Shown here: piece by piece, positions 1-10,090 of the stretch
Layout: every line of letters begins with the position of its first letter
Numbering within the stretch: the first letter of the stretch is position 1
Notes under the pieces: model-generated
Databases searched by the model: none
Told to the model about the DNA's origin: nothing
Seen by the model: only the letters and a program-made list of their open reading frames with translations
Program-made: the position numbers and the translations under genes
Assembly (NCBI GenBank): GCA_039583875.1
Contig: CM077165.1
Span: 65,150,757-65,214,756 of the forward strand
Reading direction: 5' to 3'
From: Platanthera guangdongensis
Taxonomy: Eukaryota > Streptophyta > Magnoliopsida > Asparagales > Orchidaceae
DNA: 64,000 bases

Positions 1-93
1 GGGGAGATGTCTATAAATGAAGCTGCAGAACTTCTAGCAGCAGCAACAACAACAGATTTTCTTGATCCAGATTTAGGGGGAGATTGTAATTAA
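1..93 (+). pseudogene. C-terminal end of ORF3 of copia element C
   Basis: An open frame runs from base 1 to a TAA at 91-93. It encodes a Glu/Ala/Thr-rich tail with GCA and ACA triplet runs. It resembles the Gly-Glu-Met plus Ala/Glu-repeat stretch inside ORF3 of element B (near 34.75-34.87 kb, minus strand), but here the protein stops soon after the repeat, so ORF3 of this copy is shorter. It lies just upstream of a polypurine tract and an LTR, the expected place for the third ORF of Sirevirus-like copia elements. Its start is outside the window and no function can be assigned from this piece. Confidence 0.5.
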
Positions 94-142
94 TTGCCTT
101 GTATTTTTACTTACATTTCTGTAAATAGTGTCCTCACCCAAA

Positions 143-153
143 TATGGGGAGAT
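143..153 (+). other. Polypurine tract of element C
   Basis: The purine-rich stretch TATGGGGAGAT directly precedes the TG that opens the LTR at 154. A second similar tract (TTAGGGGGAGAT) lies at about 76-87, inside the ORF3 end. Repeated polypurine tracts upstream of the 3' LTR are a known trait of Sirevirus copia elements. Confidence 0.65.
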
Positions 154-1495
154 TGTTGAAACCCTCGCTAGGATTTGGGAAAGGAACACTATTAGGGTTG
201 CTTAGATTGATCCACCATGTATAGTCATGGGTCATAGGATTATTTCTAGGTTTGTTCATTCAGAAGGACTTTTCAGCATTGCAGAAAAGAAGTCCAAGAA
301 ATGCAGCCCAGACAAAGGCAGAAAATCAAATCGACGATCGTCGAATGCAGTTCGACGAACGGCGATCTCCAGTCGACAAATTCTGAGTTACTTCTCTGAA
401 CTCAGGTCAACGATCTCAAGACTCTAGTAAGGCTGTGTCGACAACATCACAGCAACTGTGTCGACACTCAACAAGTTCTCTCAACTCGACGAACATAGAA
501 ACTGAGCTCGACGAACTGCAACCTCCGGTCGACCAATGCAGGCAAGATATTCAGCTCGACGATTCCAGCTGAGTTCGACGAATGTCGAACTCAGGTCGAC
601 GATTCATGAACTCGACGAAAGTTCAGTTCGACAATTTCTGAGGAATCAGTAACAGTTGGCAGAATTAATTGGGGATTAATTACAGTCAACATTCCCCGTA
701 AAAATAGCCGTTCAACCGGACAGTTACAAAAGAATTAAGTGAGGGTCAATTTCCAAAGCATCTTCACTCTCGGGAATTTGTCTTCCGCCATCAAGGTTAA
801 GGAATTCAAATACAGGAAGAAGAGAGATCAGACAGGCAGGGATATACAGCAATACACAGAAGAAAAAAAAAGAGGCAGATACAGAAAAGGGCAATATCTC
901 TACAGTAACTTGAAGCCCTAGACCAGAGTGATAACAGCCATCTGAAGACGAAGATGAACATCCAATCATCTATCAAGAGTCTTCTTGTTCCCCATCACTG
1001 CAAGACAACTTCAAGGACAACAAATATTCTATCAGTCAGAAGTTCCTGAAGGATACTCTGGTCCAGGCCTTAAGATTGAAAGCCTATCACCCTGAAGCAA
1101 AGCTTCCAGCATACCTGAACTAATCAATATCTCAGGGGAGCCTTTTCTAACATCATTCCACTTGAATCTTCTTTCTGATTGTTGACAGAGAAGATAATAT
1201 CACTCTCTCACCCCCTCTTGTACAAAGGGTTGTCATCTCCCTTCAAAAGTGATTCTTGGTTGCAAGTCTCCTTCCAAAAGACTTGAGGTTTGGTTTTTGG
1301 GGATCTGGTAAAAACCCATTGGTGGCAGTCACCTGATCAAAAACCTGAGTGGATTCCTACCAGGGTGGTAGAAGAGTGGACTACCCAGATTTGGGGAACC
1401 ACTATAAATTTCCTTGTGTCTTCTAGTTGCTTGATCTTCCTTCCTGATTCTATGCCATGATTTAACTCTAATTAGTTTAGTTAAGATCTATCCTC
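154..1495 (+). mobile_element. Truncated 3' LTR of copia element C
   Basis: The LTR begins TGTTGAAACCC right after the polypurine tract. Along its length it matches the LTRs of A and B in reverse orientation: the palindrome array, the AGATATTGATTAGTTC-like block near 1120, the GGTAGAAGAGTGGACTACCC block near 1366 and the ATAAATTTC block near 1404. The usual 3' end, a C-run followed by CTCTAGAG and then CTTTCA, is missing. Homology stops near 1495, where sequence readable as the ORF3 of A in the opposite direction begins. The LTR has therefore lost about its last 150-250 bases. Confidence 0.75.
330..640. repeat. TCGACGA/TCGTCGA palindrome array in LTR C
   Basis: About a dozen copies of TCGACGA or TCGTCGA and their variants, plus two GTGTCGACA words (near 436 and 470), are packed into about 300 bases. 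Many pair into inverted repeats with short loops. The array lies 180-490 bases into the LTR, in the U3 part. A, B and E carry the same kind of array in their U3 regions. Confidence 0.85.
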
Positions 1496-1496
1496 T

Positions 1497-2981
1497 TTCA
1501 CATGTCAGTTTCAATAAAATGAATTAAATAAAACAAATCTTCATCATCTGCTGCTGCTGCTACTGTTTCTGCTGGAACTGCTGTACTGCTGGAACTGGTA
1601 CAGCTTTTTCATCAAGTTTCTCCCCCTACCTGGTTTCAGTGCATACTGGAGCCAGGCCCCTAACTGAAGAGGGGGCAGCAGAGAGGGCATAGATTTGGGC
1701 AGCAAGAGATGATATTGTAGTAGCAAGAGGTGAAATGGCCTCTACTATGATGGTTTTTAGGAGGGGAGTAAGGAGGGTAATGAGAGAGGATATGTTGGAG
1801 TGGTCCAATGGTGGAGTTGCAGATAGTGTGTCAGAATGTGTTTGAGTGGAAATAGATGGAAGGATGGTAGTAGTTGGTGGGGTTGGAGGAGGAGCATCTT
1901 GTAATTGGTCATCTTGTGGGGAAGAAGAAATGAGGGCGGATAACAAGTTTAAGGATGTTATGGAAGACAAATGTGGTGAAAGAGGAGATGAAGAAGGTGT
2001 TGGAGGTGCTGATTGAGATGGTGTAGCATGGGGAGATTGAGTTGGTGTTCCATGTCGAGGTTGAGGTGGGGTAGGAAGATAAGTATGAGGTGAAGATGTA
2101 AGGATGGGGGATGATGGAGGTGTGGGAGTTTGAATGATTGTGTGGGCTGAGGAGGGAAGTTGTGTTTGAATTGTTGGAAGGGATGGAGGTGAAGGAGTGA
2201 TCTCTACAGAAGGGTGGGGAGTGTCTATATCAGCCCTTGTACTTTCAGAAGCTTGTGTGGAAGAGGGAACCTTGGAGGGCTTTGTGATGGTCCTCTCCCA
2301 CTTGCCAAAAAGCGCACAAGTTATCCTCTTACCGGCATTTATGAATATGGTCTGGGAGACCAGTGATTCAGTAGCCTTCTCTTTCAAGAAGATCTCCAGG
2401 ATCCTTCCAAAACTAACTTCCTTTTTATTATTCTTTTTCTTAATAAGATCAAAAATGATCTGTGCCTAGTTCACCTATTTCTTGTTCACCACTGCACATA
2501 TAACCAGTAATTGATGCCCGGTTATATAGTCGTGTGCAGTGTTCTTGCCCAGCAAGACTTTCCTAACTATGTCTGCTAGAAACTTAAATTCCGTAGAGAG
2601 ATGTTTCTTCAGTAATTTGTAAGGGTTTTCTCCAGAGTAACCCATTTGACTAAGCATCTCATCATACTCTTCATTAACAATCTCTAATGCTTCTTCTCCA
2701 TTACTTAATCCAAAGATTTCAGTTAAAACGACAGGAGAGAGAGAAACAATATGACCTGCTATTGTTCTAGTCAGTGTGTTGTCATATGCTGTAGAGGAAG
2801 TATATACCCATTTCCTGATTTCTGATGAAGAGATTTTGATCCTTGTGGATAATAGAGTTTTCAATTTTGGTCGTCAAGAAGTTTCAGGATTTCCCGAAAG
2901 ACAGTGTTGGAATGAATCGAAATCCACATCGAATCTGGTATCAAACTTCATTGGTGCAAGGGTTCCCGCTGGAATCGCAAT
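1497..2981 (-). pseudogene. Copia ORF3 (envelope-like position), truncated, element A
   Basis: The third ORF lies downstream of RNase H. The start codon of the intact cousin in B (ATG at 36288) is ATT here, near 2981. The first part (about 2981-2400) is a globular, mostly helical domain with the motif TEIFGLSNGEE and a later CALFGKWER segment. It resembles the plant 'putative transposon protein' domain found in envelope-like ORFs of plant retroelements. The second part is a Pro/Ser/Thr-rich stretch (about 2300-1640) and then an Ala-rich stretch encoded by GCA triplets near 1545-1560. The frame breaks near 2470, 2880 and 1630. I see no signal peptide or membrane helix, so a true envelope role is not supported. 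The end is cut at the junction with C. Confidence 0.6.
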
Positions 2982-3109
2982 TTGAGTACCTGCAAAAAAA
3001 TGGCGATCAAGTGCAAAGGAATCTGAAGGCGCGGGACGGAGGTCGAAGAAAACCTAGATATAGGATTTTCCAGAATATGAAGCGACAAACTCCGTTCCAC
3101 GAAAATTAA

Positions 3110-3365
3110 AAGATTCTTCGATCTGAGGTCGACGAAATAATTTAGAGTTAAACAATTCATTGAGCTTAGTCTGAAGATTTGAAGACATTTCGTCGAGCTC
3201 CGTTCGACGAAAGTTTTTTGAATCAGATTCATCGATCTCCGGTCGACGAAAATTGGTTCACTCACAAAGAGTTCGTCGATCTTCGTTCGACGAATATCTC
3301 AAGAACTTTTCCCAGATCATCGAACTCCGTTCGACGAACTATGAAAAATTCGTCGAGTGCAGACA
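3110..3365. repeat. TCGTCGA/TCGACGA palindromes between pol and ORF3, element A
   Basis: Five to six inverted-repeat units lie here, each made of TCGTCGA (or CATCGA), a loop of about 7 bases and TCGACGA. They sit between the RNase H stop and ORF3, outside the LTR. The equivalent spacer of B (36420-36665) holds the same array, so it was present in their common ancestor. Confidence 0.85.
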
Positions 3366-3369
3366 GAAA

Positions 3370-4814
3370 CTAAACTAAGTCTTCTTCATTGATCATTCCA
3401 AGCTGATTTACAAAGAACAAATGATTTCTCTCGTCTAGAGGTTTGGTGAATATATCAGCTCTTTGTAAATCAGTGTCGATATAGACAAGATTAATATTGT
3501 TTTTGTCTACACACTCTCTAATAAAATGATGCCAAATGTCTATATGCTTGGTCCTACTGTGATGAACTGGATTTTGTGCTATGACTATAGCACTTGTGTT
3601 ATCACAAAATAGAGTTGAATTATTTAAGTTGGGACCATAGTCCAGTAGTTGATTTTTTATCCACAACATCTGGGAACAGCAACTGCCAGCAGCTATATAT
3701 TCTGCTTCAGCTGTTGATGTAGACACATATGATTGTTTCTTACAAAACCAAGAAACTAATCTCATCCCAAGGAACGGGCAAGTTCCCGAGGTGCTTTATC
3801 TGTCCACCCTGCATCCTGCAAAGTTTGCATCTGAATATCCAGTTAAATCAAATTCTGACTCAGTAGGATACCATAGGCCTAGACTAGGATAACTCTTTAT
3901 ATAACTCAAAGTTCTTTTTAAGAAAATTAGGTGAGATTCTTTAGGGTTCACCTGGAACCTAGCACAAAGGCATGTGGCAAACATAATATTAGGTCTGCTT
4001 GCTATAAGGTATAGTAGGGAGCCAACAATGCCCCTATATAGTTTCTGATCCAAAGGTTTCCCATGTGCATCAGAGTCTATTACAGCATTTGTAGCCATGG
4101 GTGTTTTCTTTGCTGAGGCATCAGCCATCCCAAACTTCTTTACAAGCTCTTTAGCATTTTTAGCTTGAGAGATGAAGATGTCATCAGAGAGCTGCTTCAC
4201 TTGGAGTCCAAGGAAGTAGGAGAGCTCACCCATGCTACTCATTTTAAACTTTGAATGCATGAGGTCAGAGAACCTCTTGCATAATTTGGAATCAGTAGAC
4301 CCAAATATGATGTCATCCACATATCTTTGTACTAACAGGATTTTATCCTTATGGTGTCTAGTGAAAAGTGTTTTATCTACAATGTCTCTAATGAATTTAT
4401 GCTCTATCAAAAAGCAGACTAGGCTCTCATATCAAGCTCTTGGAGCCTGCTTTAGACTATAAAGAGCTCTATGCAATTTAAAAACATGATAAGGATAAGT
4501 TGGAGAGACAAACCTAGAGATTGCTCAACATAAACCTCTTCTTTCAGTACTCCATTCAAAAATGCACTCTTCACATCCATCTGATACACCTTGAATTTCT
4601 TGAAGGCAGCATAGGCCATAAAGATTCTGATGGCCTCTAACCTTGCAACTTGTGCAAAGGTCTGATCATAATCTATCCCTTCTTCTTGTCTGTATCCTTG
4701 AGCAACAAACCTAGCTTTGTTCCTCACAATTGTACATTGGGCATCCAGTTTATTTCGGTATACCCATTTGGTTCCAATGACCGGGTAGTCTTGGGTCTTG
4801 GAACCAAATCCCAA
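3370..4814 (-). pseudogene. Reverse transcriptase and RNase H, element A
   Basis: Copia reverse transcriptase copies the element RNA into DNA and RNase H removes the template. The RT N-terminal part (4814-4452) has [11 protein letters not shown], the [11 protein letters not shown] block and the [12 protein letters not shown] block; it then shifts frame near 4500. The second part (4410-3796) has the catalytic YVDDIIFGS box, SYFLGLQVKQ and the SLLYL block. The RNase H part (3765-3370) has the TSTAEAEYIAA block, LFCDNTSAI and the RTKHIDI block, with its stop at 3370. A stop and frame change separate RT from RNase H near 3780-3800. Core catalytic motifs remain but the frame is broken at least twice. 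Confidence 0.9.
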
Positions 4815-4861
4815 ACTCTATATCTCTCAAATTGGATAAGTTCCTCTTGCATTGCAATGAT

Positions 4862-5269
4862 CTAGTGGGGATCCTGCTCAGCATCTTTTATGGATTGAGG
4901 TTCAACCTGAGAGAGAAAACAGGCATGCATAAAATCTTGGTTGAGTTGATGCCTTGTCTGTACAACTACTGATATGTCTCCAATCACTTGAGATCTCGGG
5001 TGATCCCATAGGTTGACAAGATCATTTGGTGGAGTTGGTTCAGCAATAACATTTTGAGTTAATTCCTCTTGTGGAATTATATTTGCTGTTGGATGAGGTT
5101 CAGTCACTTCAGTTCCTTCTTCTTCACTTTCTTCTTCACTTTCTTCTTCATCTTGTGGAGAAGGATGTGTTGGAGCCTCTTGGGTGAGGCTTAGTCTATC
5201 CAAGTTCTCACACAAGAGAGGTACTTGCAAAGGATTACAGGTAGAAACTTCTTTCTCATTGCAAGACAT
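4862..5269 (-). pseudogene. Integrase-RT linker of copia pol, element A
   Basis: This is the low-complexity link between integrase and RT in copia polyproteins. It is rich in Glu and Pro, with a run of Glu/Ser codons near 5110-5150, and ends in the conserved block HPRSQVIGDISVVVQTR that precedes RT in this superfamily. It is a separate open stretch bounded by frame breaks near 5300 and 4862. It has no catalytic role of its own. Confidence 0.75.
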
Positions 5270-5310
5270 GTTAGCCTCATCAAATGTTACATGTATAGAC
5301 TCTTCTATTT

Positions 5311-6140
5311 TTAAAGATGATTTATTGAATACACTATAAGCTTTGCTTGGGAATATCCTAGAAAAATTTCCTCTTCAGCCTTGGCTTTAAACATTCTAAT
5401 GTATTTCTTGTTGTTGTTATGTATGTAACATATACATCCAAATACTTTAAAATAGTTGATTTTAGGTTTCTTCCCTTTAAGTAATTCATAGGGAGTGCTA
5501 TTCTTCAGTTTATGTATGAAGCTCCTGTTCAGTATATAGTTTGTTGTGCTTACAACATCTGCCCAAAAGGTTAGTGGCATGTAAGCATCTGCAAGTAATG
5601 TGCATGTAGGTTCAATTAGGGTCCTATTTTTCCTTTCAGCTACCGTATTTTCTTGGGGAGTTCTAGGAGCTGAAAAACAGTGCCTGATACCTTCCTTCTC
5701 ACAGAACTTATGCATAAGAAGAGACTCAAACTCTGTACCATGATCACTTCTGATCAATGCAACATGAGTAGAGTACTCAATCTGTATGTTCCTGAGAAAA
5801 TCTGTAAGAACTTTTAAGGTATCTGACTTAGATCTCAGAAAGAACACCCAAGTGAACCTTAAGAAGTCATCTACAATTACTAATGTGTACGATTTCCCTC
5901 CTAGGCTTTGCAGAGCAATGGGTCCAAAGAGATTCATGTGTAGCAAATATAAAATCCTAGGTGAATCACTTTTATTAACTGACTTAAAGCTAGTTTTAGT
6001 TTGCTTGCCTAGTTGACAAGCCCTACAAAGGCCTTCCTTCTTGTAGGGACCAGAAGGTAAGCTTCTTACAAGACTGTCTTTAGATAGCCTAGCAATGTTT
6101 TTCATGTTAACATAACCTAGTTTTTTATACCATTATTCAT
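5311..6140 (-). pseudogene. Integrase with altered first catalytic Asp, element A
   Basis: Integrase inserts the DNA copy into the genome. The zinc-binding HHCC module is damaged: the two Cys remain (CRACQLGK) but both His positions, just upstream near 6105-6125, read Tyr. The core follows: LLHMNLFGPI (B and E have HMD here, so the first Asp of the DDE triad is Asn), VIVDDFLRFTWVFF, IRSDHGTEFES (second Asp) and TPQENTVAERKNRTL (Glu kept). The C-terminal part reaches FKVFGCICYI and a FLGYS block, then loses its frame near 5311. His-to-Tyr and Asp-to-Asn both fit C-to-T decay on one strand or the other. Confidence 0.88.
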
Positions 6141-6141
6141 T

Positions 6142-6560
6142 TTAAGTACTATCTATGTTGAGTAGGCAGATATCTGAATTGGCAGAATAGAAATTAACTA
6201 AGTAGATGCTGCCTTGTCTATTTCCAATTAAAACAATTTGTTTTTCTTTATTAGAGATAGTGCAGGAGGTTGAGTTAAAGTGTACCTGATAACCTTCATC
6301 ACATAATTGACTTATGGAGATGAGGTTTTGTTTGAGTCCTCTGACATAAGTCAATTTCTTGAAGGTGACAGCTCCAATTTTTACTATCCATATCCTTCTG
6401 ACTGGCCACACTTTGAATCACCAAAGATTACCTTTGGCCCCAGCTAGGACTTATAGTTGATTAGGTTATCCTTGTTGTCAGTCATGTGTTTAGAGCAACC
6501 ACTGTCCAGATACCAAGTTTGATTTAACACTGCACAGCCCTTTTCCTACAGTGAAAATAG
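6142..6560 (-). pseudogene. Protease and Gag-pre-integrase segment, element A
   Basis: The aspartic protease motif WYLDSGCSKHMTDN reads on the minus strand near 6510-6470, followed by GPKVIFGDSK near 6440-6410; a TAG interrupts near 6450. The segment from 6411 to 6142 holds the VTFKKLTYVRGLKQN, LISISQLCDEGY and SIYLVNFYSANS blocks of the pre-integrase linker. This enzyme would cleave the Gag-Pol polyprotein. In element B the same domain is the insertion site of T. Confidence 0.85.
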
Positions 6561-6602
6561 TTAGTTGTTCTTGACCCAGGTTACCTTGGGTCCTTTATAT
6601 TG

Positions 6603-8679
6603 TTAGTAATAAAAACTAGATATTACAGAAAACTCTGGTTGAGATTTGTATCCTAGTGGGTGATATTTTTTAGGTGGAATTGTCCAGTCAGCTAATGGAT
6701 TAAATGGTTTCTTAGATTGATTAGAGTTGTTATTGTAGTTATAATTTTTGTTAAGTCCTTCTAGGTTCGACGAAATATTGTGAGTTCGTCGACCAGAGTT
6801 CGACAAATTGGGATGAGATCGTCGATCTCTGCCCAGAGAATGAACATAGTGATTTTCTATGCCCCATGTTCGTCGATCTCTGCTCGACGAACCATACAAA
6901 GATCGTCGATCGCAGTTAGACGAATAATTATAATTAAAGTTTGCGTTCAGAGTTCGTCGACTAGAGTTCGACGATCTGTTCATGTTTCGTCGATCTGAGT
7001 TCGACGAAATCTGTTGAACTTTGTTTTTACCTAAGGTTTTCTGATTTTTGCTATTTTGACCTTTTAATTTGGGAATTTCTTCTATGGTTTGCTTATGGTT
7101 TAATATTTCTTTCCCTTTAGCTGAGACATTTTTGATGGGGGTTGTCAACATATTCTTTTTGAGAATGGGGGGCAAACCTGATGAAGCACCCAAGCCTATC
7201 TTGTCATTTAATATGACACTGACAGTGCTTGTGATGTACATCAGCTTGAGGCTTCTCCAATTGAGTGATTTCTCAAGTTGTTTAGCCTCGTATAGCTCAG
7301 TTTTTAAAGAGTTAATATGTTCATTTGCTAGATTTAATTCTTTTTTAACTTAATGTTTTCAGATTTCAGTATCTCTTGATTTCCTAGTTTTTCCCTTAGT
7401 GTCTTAATTTCTTTTTCTGAATTTATTAGATCTATGCACATGATTTTAAATTCAGATTTGAAAGATTCAGAATTATAGTCAAATGAAGAAAATACCTGGT
7501 TAGCTTCAGATTCTGAAGCTTCTTTATTATCACACCCTTCTTCATCTGATTGGATCCTGAAAGCATCAATGGCCATAAGGCAAACTTCCTTGGCCCTTGC
7601 TTCTTCTTCTTCTTCACTGGAGCTGGAAGATGTTGATTCATCTTCTATTTCACTCCAGGATTCAGCTACGAATACTTTCTCCTTCTTCTTGTATATGCTG
7701 GAGGAAGGTCTTGAGCTGTGTTGACTTCTGGTATCCTTCTCTCTTCTCTTATCCTTCTTTTGATTTTTTGGACACTCTGAGATGAAGTTTCCAAGTTTCC
7801 TGCAACCAAATCACACCACTTCTTTAGTGGTGGTTTTATCATACCTTGGCTTGTCATCCATCCTGGATGACTTTCTTCTGAAGTACTTCCTTGCCAGCTT
7901 GTAAAATATTTTGGCAAGTAGACCCATCATCTCTTCATTTATTGTTGGTGCTTCTGTCTCCTCAGTAGCCTTGAATGCAATGTTGTGCTCCTTCCATGCT
8001 GGTGGAGGTGTTCTTTACTCAGCTGCATCTCTGGATTTGATAAGCTGCTCATAGGACTTTAGCTTTCCCAAAAGAGATTCAGTGGAATCTCATTCAGGCT
8101 CCTGGCCTCAATGATGTGCCAGATCCTTGAATCCAATGAGCTTGGGAAGCACATAAGGATTTTATCATTCACCTCTGTGAGGGTGATGTCCTTATCCAAG
8201 TTTTTCAGCTCACTGATGATTGAGCTCAACCTATTGTACATCTATGCAACTGATTCAGCTTCTTCTTTATTGAAGTTCTCATATTATGATATGAGATTGG
8301 ACCTTCTATCTTTTCTTTAATCAGCAGAACCAGCTACCATTTGATTGAGGGAATCCGAGATGGCTTTGGCAGATGTGCATTCAGCCACTTTTTGAAAGAT
8401 GTCATCTGACATTATTTGGGGCAGAATATTCATGGCCTTGGCATTAGCAATTTTAGCTTTCTTTTGGGCCTCATTCCACTCAGGTGGTAAAACTGCATTG
8501 TTGCTAGATGTTGTTGTAGAGGTTGAGGCAGATGGTTCAGGAGGACCTGTCATAATGGAATTAAAAATGTCCTTATCAATAGAATTCATATATAACTTGA
8601 TTCTTGCCTTCCAGATGGCAAACCTATTTAGGTTTCAAACTAGAGGTCTGGTGCTTGCATAGTATTTGTTCTGTGCCAT
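6603..8679 (-). pseudogene. Gag with SSxSxRR repeats, element A
   Basis: Gag forms the particle. The start codon at 8679 is shared with B (53859). The N-terminal domain has NLNRFAIWKARI, with a TGA in front of it here. The middle has ITLTEVNDKIL (near 8180), the zinc-knuckle region follows (near 7810; its first Cys codon is TGA), then a coiled-coil stretch (7576-7334) and a C-terminal basic part (7241-6603). The C-terminal part holds six serine/arginine units of the form SSNSDRRN, SSNSSRRT or SSSRDRRT, produced by the DNA palindromes at 6768-7010. At least four frame breaks are present. It ends with a Tyr/Ser-rich tail just before the protease. Confidence 0.85.
6768..7010. repeat. TCGTCGA/TCGACGA palindromes inside gag, element A
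   Basis: The words that fill the U3 region recur here inside coding sequence. The clearest unit, 6985-7009, has perfect 9-base arms TTTCGTCGA and TCGACGAAA around a 7-base loop. On the coding strand the units read as SSNSxRR(T/N/S), so arm and loop length fit whole codons. B holds the same block at 51945-52190. Confidence 0.9.
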
Positions 8680-8768
8680 GTTGTCTTTATGATCCTAGTA
8701 AAATAAATATTAGATCTAACTCAGGATCTTTAGTTCAAGGGTTAGCTTGTATAACCAAGGGAATCATG

Positions 8769-8780
8769 TTATAATACCAA
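8769..8780 (-). other. Degenerate Met-type primer binding site, element A
   Basis: On the minus strand TTGGTATTATAAC follows the LTR end CTTTCA by one base. The same place in B reads TTGGTATCAGAGC, which pairs with the 3' end of initiator tRNA-Met. Two or three substitutions have eroded it in A. Confidence 0.75.
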
Positions 8781-9636
8781 TTGAAAGTGAGGGGTTAGAT
8801 CTGGAATACTCTAGAGGGGGGGGGGGGTGAATAGAGTATTTAGGGATTTTGTAAAATTTTCAACTACTTTAATCTAGTCGTAGTGCTGCAGGAATTAAAT
8901 TAAATCACGAACACAATAATCCTAACTAGCATGCCACAGCAAGAAACAAAAGAAAAGAGCAACCAGACAATACAAGAAATTTATAGTGGTTTCCTTAAAC
9001 TTGGGTATATCTACTCTTCTACCACCCTGGTAGGAATCCACTCAGATTTTTGATCATGTGCCTGACACCAATGAGCTTTTGATCAGGTGCTCAAAAACCA
9101 ATCCTCAAGTCTTTTGGTCAGGTGACTTGCAACTAGGAATAACTTTTGAAGGGTGTTAAGAACCCTTTATATAGTGGAGGTGAGAGATTCATTTTGTCTT
9201 CTCTTTCTCAATGTACAACTGAGAAGACTTTGGTGGATTTGATGTTAGCAAAGGCTCCCCCTGAGATATAGAATAGTTCAGGAAGTTGGAGCTTTGCTTC
9301 AGGGTGATAGGCCTTCAGTCTTTCATCTTTGACCAGACAAAGTGCCGGAACTTCTTGACAGATAGAGGATTTGTTGTCCTTTGAAGTGTCCTAAAGTGCA
9401 GAAGGAAGAAGACTCTTGATTTTAATTTGATGTTCTTCTTCTTCTTCAGATTGCTGATATTCTTCTAGTCTAGATCTTGTATTTCTGTATCAGCTTTCTA
9501 TCTCTTTTTGTCTTACAGTGTTGTTGAGAGAGAGAGCAGCATAAGATTCTTGATTCCTGATTCACAAAATTGACTGACTGTCTTTGTGTCTATCTCAGTC
9601 ACTCTCAGTCACTCTCTAAAGGAGGAAGAAAAATCC

Positions 9637-9644
9637 CTTTTATA
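9637..9644 (-). promoter_or_regulatory. TATA-like box in LTR A
   Basis: TATAAAAG on the minus strand, about 1,030 bases into the LTR and downstream of the palindrome arrays. A TATAAAA box occurs in the corresponding segment of both LTR copies of B (32027-32034 and 63938-63945). Inferred to be the core promoter. Confidence 0.45.
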
Positions 9645-9884
9645 TTTAGCAGATTATCTTCCTTTTGAAATTTGAAATCTCTTCTACATTCATTGCTAAC
9701 GGCCTGGAGAATATTTTGCATTGAATGATTTCCCCAACTGTCCCATGAAAAAATGGTAAGAAATAATCCTGATGAAGACCATAATTAATGCTCCGTCTAA
9801 CGGTAATATTCAGAAAATATTTTAGTATTAATTATTCAGGAATTATTACAGTAGGAAAGGGAAAGAAGGATGGAAATGACCAAG

Positions 9885-10075
9885 TCTGGATTCGTTGAAC
9901 AGAGAACAGAAATCGTCGAGCTGAGTCCATAGTTTGTCGACTTGAGGAGTTGTGTTCGTCGACCAGATGGCTTCTGTTCGTCGAGCTGAGTTCCAAAATC
10001 GTCGAGCTGAGAACAGATAACTGCATTCTCTAGAACCTTGCCTTTTCTCTACATCAAGTTCGTCGAGCAGAGAAT
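9885..10075. repeat. TCGTCGA array in LTR A
   Basis: At least six TCGTCGA/TCGTTGA words spaced about 25-40 bases apart, with GAGCTGAGTTC-like linkers. The array lies between the GTGTCGACAC array and the TATA-like box. Confidence 0.85.
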
Positions 10076-10090
10076 TTGACTTCGTTGGAA

